NCBI RefSeq assembly: GCF_004022565.1
Contig: NZ_CP022987.1
Location: 2,914,001-2,978,000, forward strand
Length of the DNA: 64,000 nt
Origin: Pollutimonas thiosulfatoxidans
Lineage (GTDB): Bacteria > Pseudomonadota > Gammaproteobacteria > Burkholderiales > Burkholderiaceae_B
Direction: 5' to 3'
Shown here: piece by piece, positions 17,535 through 25,322 of the stretch
How positions within the stretch are numbered: position 1 is the stretch's first letter
How the letters are laid out: the number at the start of each line of letters is the position of its first letter
The notes under the pieces: generated by a model
The model's database searches: none
What the model was told of the DNA's origin: nothing
The model's input: only the letters and a program-made list of their open reading frames with translations
Translations under genes and position numbers: made by a program

Positions 17535-17703
17535 CTTGTTGTACGACGCGACAGATGATACCCGGGCGCCTCGATATCCGCAACGCTGCGTGGCGGCATG
17601 CACCCAAGCAGCGATCCATACCCACTTTGCGCGTCAGGAGAAGCTTGCCAGAACATAAGGCGATACCTACGATGCATCTTCAATACACCTCCAAGGAATG
17701 GAT

Positions 17704-17958
17704 ATGCAGATAGGTATGCTTAAGCTTGCTGGCATGCAAGACGAACACTGTGCCGCCAAACTTGCCCAGGCGCTTAAAGCGGTCAAAGGCGTCGAAGACG
17801 CCAAGGTTTCATTCGACCAAAACCGGGCCACGGTGTCGTTCGACGAATTCCTGGTGTCGACCCAGCGCTTGCAAGTGGCTGTCGAAGATGCCGGCTTTCA
17901 GATTGCCAAGCCGGTGCATGGCGAAGATGGCGAATGTTGCGGAGGCTGCGGCGGCTAA
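17704..17958 (+). CDS. heavy-metal-associated (HMA)-like small protein with altered metal motif
   Basis: 84 residues with the HMA ferredoxin-like pattern (LKLAGMQDEHCAAKLAQAL, GVEDAKVSFDQNRATVSFD, LQVAVEDAGFQI). The usual GMTCxxC metal loop reads GMQDEHC, so the first metal cysteine is an aspartate (D13) and only C16 remains. The C-terminus carries a separate cysteine cluster, GECCGGCGG (C78, C79, C82), that could replace it. The ATG at 17704 is chosen because AGGA lies six bases upstream; the ATG at 17698 would abut it. It probably forms an operon with tag, 20 bases downstream. Copper or other soft-metal handling is a guess. Confidence 0.75.
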   Translation: MQIGMLKLAGMQDEHCAAKLAQALKAVKGVEDAKVSFDQNRATVSFDEFLVSTQRLQVAVEDAGFQIAKPVHGEDGECCGGCGG

Positions 17959-17978
17959 AGACGCATTACAATTCCCGC

Positions 17979-18539
17979 ATGCAACGTTGCCGCTGGTGTT
18001 CCGACGATCCCATCTACCAAGCCTATCACGATACCGAATGGGGCGTGCCGTCCCACGACGCCCGGCACCTATTCGAAAAACTGCTGCTGGAAGGCTTTCA
18101 GGCGGGTCTGTCGTGGATTACCGTGCTGAAAAAGCGGCCGCATTACCGCGATGTCATGTTCAACTTCGATGCCCAGGCGCTGGCAACCATGAGCGACGAC
18201 TACATCGAGACCCTGATGCAAGACGCCGGCATCATCCGCAACCGCTTGAAATTGAATGCGGCACGCAGCAATGCACGCGCCTGGCTGGAGCTATCCGACC
18301 CCGTCGACTACTTATGGTCTTTTGTCGGCGGCAAGCCCGTTATCCATCACTACGCTGCTCATCAAGACATTCCGGTAATTTCGCCGGAGGCGCAAACCAT
18401 GAGCCGGGCGCTTAAAAAGGCCGGGTTCACTTTCGTGGGCCCGACCATTTGTCATTCCTACCTGCAAGCGGTCGGCGGGTTCATGGACCACACGACCGAC
18501 TGCTTCAGGCACGCGGCGCTGTCAACTACACAACGGTAA
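17979..18539 (+). CDS. tag: DNA-3-methyladenine glycosylase I
   Basis: 186 residues starting MQRCRWCSDDPIYQAYHDTEWG. The zinc ligands of Tag are present: C4 and H17 at the N-terminus and the HTTDC pair at the C-terminus. Other family blocks are DARHLFEKLLLEGFQAGLSW, the helix-hairpin-helix-like region DAGIIRNRLKLNAARSNA, and FVGPTICHSYLQAVG. The enzyme removes 3-methyladenine from alkylated DNA. Upstream in-frame residues overlap the HMA-like gene and are not part of the protein. The 3' end overlaps the convergent ohr gene by 14 bases. Confidence 0.94.
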   Translation: MQRCRWCSDDPIYQAYHDTEWGVPSHDARHLFEKLLLEGFQAGLSWITVLKKRPHYRDVMFNFDAQALATMSDDYIETLMQDAGIIRNRLKLNAARSNARAWLELSDPVDYLWSFVGGKPVIHHYAAHQDIPVISPEAQTMSRALKKAGFTFVGPTICHSYLQAVGGFMDHTTDCFRHAALSTTQR

Positions 18540-18951
18540 GCGTCACATCCACATTGCCACGCGTGGCATTGGAATAGGGGCATACGATGTGGGCCTTATC
18601 GACCAGAGCCTGCGCTTGATCGCGCGCCATGCCAGGCACCGAAATTTTCAGCTCCACTTCGATGCCAAAGCCATCGGGAATGGGGCCAATACCCACCGTG
18701 CCCTGGATGTTGGTGTCATCGGGCAAAGAGACTTTCTCGCGCGAGGCGACAAGTTTCAGCGCTCCGAGAAAGCACGCGGAATAGCCGGCAGCGAACAACT
18801 GCTCGGGATTAGTGCCTTCGCCACCCGCACCGCCCAGCTCTTTGGGGGTCACGAGCTTCACGTCAAGAATGCCGTCGGATGACACAGCCCGACCATCACG
18901 ACCGCCGGTGGCTGTGGCCTGTGCACGATAAAGGACTTTTTCTACGGACAT
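18526..18951 (-). CDS. ohr: organic hydroperoxide resistance protein Ohr
   Basis: 141 residues, the usual Ohr length. The two redox cysteines are in GYSACFLGAL and AHIVCPYSNATRGN, and the catalytic arginine environment lies near SSDGILDVKLVTPKELGGAGGEGTNPEQLFAAGY (partly quoted: GGEGTNPEQLFAAGYSACF). Ohr reduces organic and fatty acid hydroperoxides with lipoylated proteins as electron source. The VCPYSNATRGN form is typical of Ohr rather than OsmC. No OhrR regulator gene is adjacent. The start ATG has GGAGATACC upstream. Confidence 0.93.
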   Translation of the reverse strand: MSVEKVLYRAQATATGGRDGRAVSSDGILDVKLVTPKELGGAGGEGTNPEQLFAAGYSACFLGALKLVASREKVSLPDDTNIQGTVGIGPIPDGFGIEVELKISVPGMARDQAQALVDKAHIVCPYSNATRGNVDVTLTVV

Positions 18952-19034
18952 GGGTATCTCCTGAAGGTTAAGGGGCTGTCGCCCCGAAGAACTACTTTAC
19001 GCGAGAACACGGCGTGCAGTACGAATAACAGCGT

Positions 19035-20495
19035 TCACGTATCGCGGTTGCCATCATCCCGCCCGAGGAGGCTTTGCAGCACCCGCAGTCCCTTGTCGTC
19101 CTCTACCAGCGACACCGCTACGCGAAAATGGGTCGAGGGCGTTTGGGTCGGTGAGAACAGCACGCCGGGTCCGATCAGCAAGCCCCGCGCCGCGGCCCGC
19201 CGCGCAAGCACTTCAGTATCCATGCCGCAATCCGCCCACACAAACATGCCGGCATGAGGTTCATGCGGAATGGTGCAGCCCATGGCGAGCAGACGGCGTA
19301 GGCATTCGTCCCGGGCGTCATTGACGCGGACACGCAATCGCTCAAGATGGCGGCGGTACTGGCCTTCCACGAGTATGCGATATACCACCTGCTCGCCCAG
19401 CTGTGGCGTGGTCAAGCCACCCAGCAGCTTCGTATCCGTCAGTCGATCGATAAGATCCCGCTTGCCCGCTATGTAGCCTACACGCAGGCTTGCCGCCAAG
19501 GTTTTGGAATAACCTCCCACCAGCAAGACCCGGTTCAGCCTGTCCAATGCGGCCAATCGCATGGGTTCGCCCGGATGGAGATCGGCATAGGTGTCATCCT
19601 CTACCAGCAGAAAGTCGAACTGCTCGGCAATGCGCAACACTTCGTACGCCACCCCGGCCGACAAGGTATGACCTGTAGGATTGTGCACCGCTGAATTAAC
19701 AATGAACAGCACGGGCTTATGCAATTGCGCCAGTTGCGCAAGCGCCCTGACGTCCGGACCATCGGGCAGGCGCGGTACGCCGACCACACGCGCGCCCAAC
19801 GCCGTCAGACGACCGAAAATCATGAACCACCCAGGGTCCTCCACGAGCACGGTGTCGCCCGGGCGAATAAACGTACGCGAGATCAAGTCCAGCCCGTGGG
19901 TAACGCCGGCCACTGTCATCAGATGATGGTCCGGATGCGCCGGCACGTCTTGCGCCTGCAGGCCTGAAGCCACTTGTTGACGCAGCGCCAGCAAGCCTTT
20001 GGGCACCCCGTAGCCCAGCAGGCTGCGCCCACCGCTGCGGCCCACATTGCGCACCGCCGCAGATACCATCTCGTGGTTAAGCCACGCCGGCGGCAGCAGA
20101 CCCGCCGTGCTGGGCACGGGCATGCCTGCGACTTCGCGAAACATGCTGCGCAGCAGGAAGAGGGTATCGAAGGCAGCCTCTGGGTCGGGCGGCAGGCCAG
20201 CGGCTTCAGCGGAAGCAGCCATCGCCGGTGTCGGCGCCAGCACATAAAAACCCGCCCCGCGCCGCGATCTTATCAGGCCCTGCGCGGCGAGCTTCTCGTA
20301 GGCTTGCACCACCGTAAAGCGACTAAGTCCCGCTTCCTGAGCCATCGTGCGCACCGAAGACAGGCGAGTGCCGGCCCGCAGGCCATGGTTACGAATACGC
20401 TCGGCCAGATGTGTAGCCAGCTGGTCTGCCAGCGATACACCGGACCGACGCATGGGAGTCCAGGTCAGCATCGGGATACCCGTAGAAAGTGTCAT
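19035..20495 (-). CDS. MocR-type regulator (GntR helix-turn-helix fused to class I aminotransferase)
   Basis: 486 residues. The N-terminal winged helix (about 15-80) includes LADQLATHLAERIRNHGLRAG, LSSVRTMAQEAGLSRFTVVQ and AYEKLAAQGLIRSRRGAGFYV. A class I aminotransferase-like domain follows, with the PLP lysine in LLVGGYSKTLAASLRVGY and HNPTGHTLS. MocR proteins sense PLP-linked amino compounds and control a neighbouring gene. The divergent neighbour is a LysE-type exporter, 109 bases away, which makes amino acid export the likely target. An ATG eight codons downstream (MLTWTPMRR) is an alternative start. Confidence 0.88.
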   Translation of the reverse strand: MTLSTGIPMLTWTPMRRSGVSLADQLATHLAERIRNHGLRAGTRLSSVRTMAQEAGLSRFTVVQAYEKLAAQGLIRSRRGAGFYVLAPTPAMAASAEAAGLPPDPEAAFDTLFLLRSMFREVAGMPVPSTAGLLPPAWLNHEMVSAAVRNVGRSGGRSLLGYGVPKGLLALRQQVASGLQAQDVPAHPDHHLMTVAGVTHGLDLISRTFIRPGDTVLVEDPGWFMIFGRLTALGARVVGVPRLPDGPDVRALAQLAQLHKPVLFIVNSAVHNPTGHTLSAGVAYEVLRIAEQFDFLLVEDDTYADLHPGEPMRLAALDRLNRVLLVGGYSKTLAASLRVGYIAGKRDLIDRLTDTKLLGGLTTPQLGEQVVYRILVEGQYRRHLERLRVRVNDARDECLRRLLAMGCTIPHEPHAGMFVWADCGMDTEVLARRAAARGLLIGPGVLFSPTQTPSTHFRVAVSLVEDDKGLRVLQSLLGRDDGNRDT

Positions 20496-20604
20496 GCAAA
20501 ATGAACCAAGCCAGTTGCAATAGTGAACCGCAAAACTGTACCGGTACTGTACTGCGATTATCGCTTAGCATGACACCTTCCCAGCCATTTTTCCAGCCGT
20601 TTCC

Positions 20605-21213
20605 ATGACGTCCAATGTCTTATTGTCGCTAGCACTTTTTGCCTTCGTGAACTCCATCACTCCCGGGCCGAACAACGTCATGTTGACCGCGTCAGGCGCA
20701 AGCTTCGGTTATCGCCGCAGCCTGCCCCATATGCTGGGCATCACTTTAGGCGTCGCCATCATGCTATTGCTGGTGGGGGCGGGACTGGGCACCGTTTTTG
20801 AAGCCATGCCTGGCCTATATGTCGCCCTGAAGTACATCGGCGCGGTCTACTTGTTGTACCTGGCCTGGCGGATAGCGCGCGCCGGCGCGGTCGAAGCAGG
20901 AGAAACCGCCGGCAAGCCGTTCACCTTCCTGCAAGCGGCTGCCTTTCAGTGGGTAAACCCCAAGGCATGGATCATGGCCGTGGGCATCATCGCCACCTAC
21001 ATGCCGCGCGAGCCATTTCTAAGCAACCTGATCACTGCGGTGATCGTCCTGTCGCTCATCAATTTCCCCAGCATCAGCCTGTGGACTTTGTGCGGCAGCG
21101 CGGTGCGCCGCGCCCTGCGCAAGCCTGCGGCGATCCAGTGGTTCAACCGTTGCATGGCTTTGTTACTAGTGGCCTCGCTATACCCCATCGTATTGCCGCT
21201 TTTCGCTGCCTAA
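20605..21213 (+). CDS. LysE/RhtB family amino acid exporter
   Basis: 202 residues with six predicted membrane segments. The family signature is at the N-terminus: FAFVNSITPGPNNVMLTASGASFG, followed by GYRRSLPHMLGITLGVAIML and the second block FQWVNPKAWIMAVGIIATY. Members export amino acids such as lysine, threonine or homoserine; specificity cannot be read off. It is divergent from the MocR regulator and converges on the GGDEF gene. Confidence 0.88.
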   Translation: MTSNVLLSLALFAFVNSITPGPNNVMLTASGASFGYRRSLPHMLGITLGVAIMLLLVGAGLGTVFEAMPGLYVALKYIGAVYLLYLAWRIARAGAVEAGETAGKPFTFLQAAAFQWVNPKAWIMAVGIIATYMPREPFLSNLITAVIVLSLINFPSISLWTLCGSAVRRALRKPAAIQWFNRCMALLLVASLYPIVLPLFAA

Positions 21214-21248
21214 GCCAGCGGCCCAGCGGCAAGCCGCAATCAGGCAGC
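21205..21248. terminator. inverted repeat between convergent lysE-type and GGDEF genes
   Basis: GCTGCCT (21205-21211) pairs with AGGCAGC (21242-21248) and an inner GCGG/CCGC stem lies near 21226-21237. It spans both stop codons. There is no T tract, so termination is only suggested. Confidence 0.35.
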
Positions 21249-22718
21249 AGGTTTACGCCGATTTGCCCGCTCGCCGGAATAGTAGTCGCGCTTGGCCTCG
21301 TACATGGCCATGTCGGCGCGCCGCAAGGCGGCATCCAGGCGTTCGCCCGGCTGACACGTTGCAATCCCCATGGAAAAACTCAATGAGGGACCACCGTAAA
21401 ACTGGTTGTTCAGGTCGATCAACTTTTGAATGCTGTCCAGCGTCAGCTGGCCTGTCTGTTCATCTGTCGCCGGCATCAGGATGGCGAACTCGTCGCCACC
21501 GATGCGAGCCGCCTGCCATGGCTTGTCTATCGCTTTGGTCAGCACCTCGCCAGTGCGGCGCAGCAGCGCATCGCCGACAGAGTGTCCCAAGCTGTCGTTG
21601 GTATCCTTCAAATCGTTCAAGTCGATGATGATTACCGTAACGGGCATCGGCCCAATCCGCTCAAGCCGTGCCAGTTCTTCCACGTAGAAAGAGCGGTTCT
21701 TCAACTTGGTCAGTACATCGTGTTTGCCCAGGTATTCCAGATAGGCCTCTGCCTTCTTGCGCGCCGTAATGTCGGTCAGGGCCAACAGCACCAGGCCCCA
21801 ATCGTGCTCGCGGCCGGGAAAGACCGAGAACTGCATATGTATGTGTAGTGCATTGCCATCCAGCGAGTAATTCACCACCTCTCGTTGCTGAAACAAAGTC
21901 CCCTGCCATAAATCGACTAATTGCTCTCTGAAGTGCGGCCGCATTTCGTCGCGGAACACTTCAGGCAAACGTGCCAGCAAGTCGGCCTTATCGGGCGCGT
22001 GATACATGTAAAGCGTATAGCGATTTACGTCCAGAACCTTTATTTCTGCCAGACAGCGATCGACGAACTCTGGATGGACATCGGTAAAGGTCCGGAAGTC
22101 TGTAATGCCTTGCTCGCGGATTTCTTCCAGCAAGCCCTTCACCCCCGAGAAATCTTCCACCCATAGCGACACGGGCGCTTGCTGAAAGACGCCTTCCGCA
22201 TATTGCTGGCTGGCCAACACCCGCTGATGCGCTTGCTCCAGCTCGGTGATGTCGTCCACCGTTAGCAGCACCCGGCTCCAGGTAGCTTCGTGCCCAGGCA
22301 ACACGACGCCTTTTAGCTGGATGTCCAGGCGTCGCCCATCAAGCGCATAGTTGACGGTCTTGCTCTCGAACGAGCCGTTACCCGACCACAACTGGACCAG
22401 CTCGTCCATAAAGGAGCCACCCGTGATGTCAGACAGCACGTAGTCAAGGCGATCTGCCAATTCCTCGAACGACGCTGCACCATAAAGGGTCAGCGTGCGC
22501 TGATTGACGCGCAATACGCTTATGCTTGCGGCGCACTCCTGCAGCCGCGCGGCATCCCCGTCCAAATGGGCACGCAAGTCCGTAATGCCTTGAGACTTCC
22601 AGGTTTCGAACAAGCTACGCAAGCGGCTGTAGTCTTCCAGCCACAAGGACGTCGGGGCCACGTCGAAAAGATCCGGCACAGTCGCATCCGGCACGAGGTT
22701 TTTATTCTTTGTTTGCAT
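21240..22718 (-). CDS. diguanylate cyclase with two tandem PAS-like sensor domains
   Basis: 492 residues, no signal peptide or membrane segment, so cytoplasmic. Two related PAS-like modules lie at about 15-155 and 175-310; they share SLWLEDYS/SLWVEDFS, QGITDLRAHL/QGITDFRTFT and VLRVNQRTLTLYGA/VLDVNRYTLYMYHA. The C-terminal GGDEF domain (about 325-480) starts YLEYLGKHDVLTKLKNRSFY and has an intact active site RIGGDEFAIL near residue 407. There is no EAL domain, so it should make cyclic di-GMP. An RxxD inhibitory site is not obvious upstream of GGDEF. The signal sensed is unknown. Confidence 0.9.
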   Translation of the reverse strand: MQTKNKNLVPDATVPDLFDVAPTSLWLEDYSRLRSLFETWKSQGITDLRAHLDGDAARLQECAASISVLRVNQRTLTLYGAASFEELADRLDYVLSDITGGSFMDELVQLWSGNGSFESKTVNYALDGRRLDIQLKGVVLPGHEATWSRVLLTVDDITELEQAHQRVLASQQYAEGVFQQAPVSLWVEDFSGVKGLLEEIREQGITDFRTFTDVHPEFVDRCLAEIKVLDVNRYTLYMYHAPDKADLLARLPEVFRDEMRPHFREQLVDLWQGTLFQQREVVNYSLDGNALHIHMQFSVFPGREHDWGLVLLALTDITARKKAEAYLEYLGKHDVLTKLKNRSFYVEELARLERIGPMPVTVIIIDLNDLKDTNDSLGHSVGDALLRRTGEVLTKAIDKPWQAARIGGDEFAILMPATDEQTGQLTLDSIQKLIDLNNQFYGGPSLSFSMGIATCQPGERLDAALRRADMAMYEAKRDYYSGERANRRKPAA

Positions 22719-22873
22719 TAGGCTACGCCGGTGTATGGGCGATAAAGATAATATTGCTTACGGAAAGCCAAACAGTATATGTGCTTGCTCCGTGAAACGC
22801 CATTAAATGCCTGTCCACCGGGCGGCATGAGGCTTGCTAGCCGGACTGACCAAGTTCAAACGGGGGATAGCAA

Positions 22874-23050
22874 ATGACCACCAAGCAAAACGAAGACACC
22901 GTCAAGAAACAGCCGAAGCCAGAGCCAGACGTAACGACGGACAAGGACGAGCCCATCAACATATCGTCGGCGGATGACGTTGATGTCGACGAAGACAATG
23001 ACGTCAGCGATCTCGGTACGACCGAGCCGCCGCCGACCAAACCAGACTAA
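22874..23050 (+). CDS. small acidic, disordered hypothetical protein
   Basis: 58 residues beginning MTTKQNEDTVKKQPKPEPD and ending TTEPPPTKPD. It is very rich in Asp, Glu, Lys, Pro and Thr with a central acidic run (SSADDVDVDEDNDVSDL), no hydrophobic segment and no cysteines. A ribosome-site-like GGGGGATAG lies just upstream. I do not recognise a family. It stands alone between the divergent GGDEF gene and the patatin gene. Its reality rests on start context and lack of any other gene here. Confidence 0.5.
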   Translation: MTTKQNEDTVKKQPKPEPDVTTDKDEPINISSADDVDVDEDNDVSDLGTTEPPPTKPD

Positions 23051-23166
23051 ACCCGCTTCCAATATCGATTTGTCTCTTGATTGGTTCGCACTTATACCTA
23101 GTGCTTGATTTGCTCGGCCCGCCGCACTAGGCTTGCCATTGCACTCAAACCAATAAAGAGAACTCC

Positions 23167-24081
23167 ATGCAACTTACCAAGCCCAAGATCGGCCTGGCGC
23201 TGGGCAGCGGATCGGCACGGGGCTGGTCGCACATCGGCATCATCAGAGTACTTGAAGAAGCGGGCATCGTTCCAGACATCGTCTGCGGCACCTCTATCGG
23301 CTCGCTGGTAGGGGCTGCCTACGCGGATGGACAACTGGAGTCCCTGGAGAAGTGGGTCCGCAGCCTGACCTGGCAAGGGGTCATGGGACTGCTCGATTTC
23401 ACGATCAACGGCGGCCTGATCCATGGCGAAAGGCTTTTCGCTTTTCTTCGCACCCACCTCAGCAACAAAGACATTGCCTCATTTCCGAAAGCCTTTGGCG
23501 CCGTTGCCACCGAGCTCGTCACCGGGCGTGAGGTCTGGTTGCGGGAGGGTTCTGTTATTGATGCGCTGCGCGCTTCGACCGCCTTGCCCGGCCTGTTTAA
23601 GCCGCATCAGATAGATGGCCGCCTGCTGGTTGACGGCGCGCTGGTCAACCCCGTGCCGGTATCGCTATGTCGCGCCATGGGCGCCGACCTGGTCATCGCC
23701 GTCGATTTGAACTCCGACCTGATAGGCCGACATTTCGACCTTAGTGACCCGCCGGAACAGCCCAAGGCGGCCGAGCCATCCAGTACGTTTTCAACGGTAT
23801 TGGACAAGCTTCCCATGAAGCTGGGACGCCTGCGTAGCGGGCCGCCCGCCTCCCCCCAAATGCCCTCCATCCTCGATGTGCTGAGCATCAGCCTGAACAT
23901 CATGCAAGTACGCATTACCCGCAGCCGTCTGGCCGGCGAACCTGCCGACGTACTCATCCGCCCCCGGCTGGCCAACTTTGCGCTGATGGACTACCACCGC
24001 GCAGCGCAAGCAATAGAGGAAGGCGAGCATGCTGCCCACCGTGCCTTGCACGAGATAAAGGAACTGACGGGGCGGCGTTGA
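23167..24081 (+). CDS. patatin-like phospholipase family protein (RssA-like)
   Basis: 304 residues. The oxyanion loop GLALGSGSARGWSHIG, the nucleophile elbow GTSIG with S43, and the catalytic aspartate in DGALVNPVPV (D156) form the Ser-Asp dyad of patatins. The sequence resembles the E. coli RssA/YchK group of cytoplasmic acyl hydrolases. The C-terminal third (about 185-300) is more variable and contains LDVLSISLNIMQVRITRSRLAG as in that group. No signal peptide is seen. An ABC ATPase-like gene follows 29 bases downstream and may be co-transcribed. Confidence 0.88.
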   Translation: MQLTKPKIGLALGSGSARGWSHIGIIRVLEEAGIVPDIVCGTSIGSLVGAAYADGQLESLEKWVRSLTWQGVMGLLDFTINGGLIHGERLFAFLRTHLSNKDIASFPKAFGAVATELVTGREVWLREGSVIDALRASTALPGLFKPHQIDGRLLVDGALVNPVPVSLCRAMGADLVIAVDLNSDLIGRHFDLSDPPEQPKAAEPSSTFSTVLDKLPMKLGRLRSGPPASPQMPSILDVLSISLNIMQVRITRSRLAGEPADVLIRPRLANFALMDYHRAAQAIEEGEHAAHRALHEIKELTGRR

Positions 24082-24110
24082 GCACAGACCCAGCATGTAC
24101 ACTTCACGGC

Positions 24111-24725
24111 ATGCTACGCATCGACAACCTCAGCAAACGCTACGGCGACCATCAACTATTCCAGGGGCTCACCTATAGCTTCCCGCCGGGATGCGTCGCG
24201 CTGTGCGAAGAAGAGAGCACCGGTAAATCGACCTTGCTTGGCATTATCGCGGGCGTTATTGCACCGGACGACGGGGACGTTTGGATAGACGGGCATTCGC
24301 TGATCCAGGCGCCGCTGCAAGCGCAGGCCCGCCTGGCCTACGTGCCGGACGATTGCCTGGCTTCTTCATCCCAGACAGGGCGCGGGTTGCTCGAGCAAGT
24401 CGCCTCGGAAAAAAACACAACGCTCAATCATGCCGTGCTGGACCTGGCATACCGCTTGGGACTGGAGCCGCATCTGGACAAGCGTTTCGAGCAGATGTCG
24501 ACGGGTACGCGGCGGAAGGTCTTCCTGACTGCCGCAGCCATGGGAAATCCGGTCGTCATCATCGCAGACGGGCCCAGCAACGGCTTGGACAAGCAGGCTC
24601 GCAGCGTGCTGGCTGAACAGTTCAGCACCTGGGGCCGGGATCGCGTCGTACTGTTCGCCAGTCATGACCCCGAGTTTGTACAAGCCTGCGGGGCGGTCGC
24701 GGTGAAGGTCGCAGCGCTGCGCTAG
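24111..24725 (+). CDS. ABC-type ATPase-like protein with degenerate catalytic motifs
   Basis: 204 residues with the ABC ATPase layout but several changed key positions. The Walker A equivalent reads EEESTGKST, with glutamate E33 at the normally invariant first glycine; G38-K39-S40 remain. The Q-loop position has VPD in place of VPQ. The signature reads MSTGTRRK. Walker B reads IADGPSNGLD, so D153 is kept but the catalytic glutamate is glycine G154. The H-loop SHD (H185) is intact. It could bind but probably not efficiently hydrolyse ATP. No permease gene is adjacent. A TTG at 24078 is a possible earlier start. It follows the patatin gene closely. Confidence 0.75.
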   Translation: MLRIDNLSKRYGDHQLFQGLTYSFPPGCVALCEEESTGKSTLLGIIAGVIAPDDGDVWIDGHSLIQAPLQAQARLAYVPDDCLASSSQTGRGLLEQVASEKNTTLNHAVLDLAYRLGLEPHLDKRFEQMSTGTRRKVFLTAAAMGNPVVIIADGPSNGLDKQARSVLAEQFSTWGRDRVVLFASHDPEFVQACGAVAVKVAALR

Positions 24726-24745
24726 GCGTGCCGCCACGATCTTGC

Positions 24746-25198
24746 TTACTGCACCGCCTTGGGAAAGACACTCCCCCCGTCTCGAACCAAGGCTTTCACC
24801 TCATCGCTGACTTCCATCGGGCTGCGCTTCAAACGGGCCAGTAGCTCTTTGGGTGGCCGTACGGATGACGTCGTATCGTGCTCTGCGCTCCACATGATGA
24901 TGCTAAGCAGGATAGGAATAAGGTCCAGACCTCTTTCAGTCAGCGTGTAGAAATCCTTGCGCCGGTCGCTAGGGCTGGGAGCCCTCGACAGTATCCCTTG
25001 CTGCTCAAGAAAAGCCAGCCTTGAGGCCAGGACGTTGGTCGCGATGCCCTCTGCCGACTTCATGAATTCGCCATAGGTCTTCTTGCCGGAAAAAACGATG
25101 TCTCGAATGATCAGGAGCGACCATCTGTCGCCGAAGACCTCCACACCGTAGTTCACCGGGCAAGTCGACCTAAGGCTTTCCTTGCACGCTGTTTTCAT
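24746..25198 (-). CDS. HxlR family transcriptional regulator
   Basis: 150 residues. The HxlR signature is clear: a single conserved cysteine in STCPVNYGVEVFGDRWSLLI (C13), then RDIVFSGKKTYGEFMKSAEGI, NVLASRLAFLEQQGILSR and DRRKDFYTLTERGLDLIPIL of the winged helix. Members such as HypR, YodB and QorR sense electrophiles or disulfide stress through that cysteine. It is divergent from an NAD(P)-binding reductase gene, the usual arrangement for autoregulation plus control of the neighbour. Confidence 0.9.
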   Translation of the reverse strand: MKTACKESLRSTCPVNYGVEVFGDRWSLLIIRDIVFSGKKTYGEFMKSAEGIATNVLASRLAFLEQQGILSRAPSPSDRRKDFYTLTERGLDLIPILLSIIMWSAEHDTTSSVRPPKELLARLKRSPMEVSDEVKALVRDGGSVFPKAVQ

Positions 25199-25244
25199 AG
25201 GTGGATTATAACCTTGCTTGCCTTTTACAAGTTAATTTGCGTAT

Positions 25245-25267
25245 ATCACTTGTTTTTTGCAAGTGAT
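25245..25267. promoter_or_regulatory. candidate HxlR operator (perfect inverted repeat)
   Basis: ATCACTTG (25245-25252) and CAAGTGAT (25260-25267) are perfect inverted copies with a 7-base spacer, in the divergent promoter space between the HxlR gene and the reductase. A related half site (ACAAGT) lies near 25227. HxlR dimers bind such short dyads. Confidence 0.6.
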
Positions 25268-25322
25268 GGGTCTAGCATGTTTATTCGTCGAACCTGACGC
25301 AAATTTAATCAAAGGACAAACC

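Noticed and set aside
24078..24110. TTG start of the ABC-like protein
   Set aside because: The extra eleven residues are not ABC-like and overlap the patatin stop; ATG at 24111 begins exactly at the conserved LRIDNLSKRYG.
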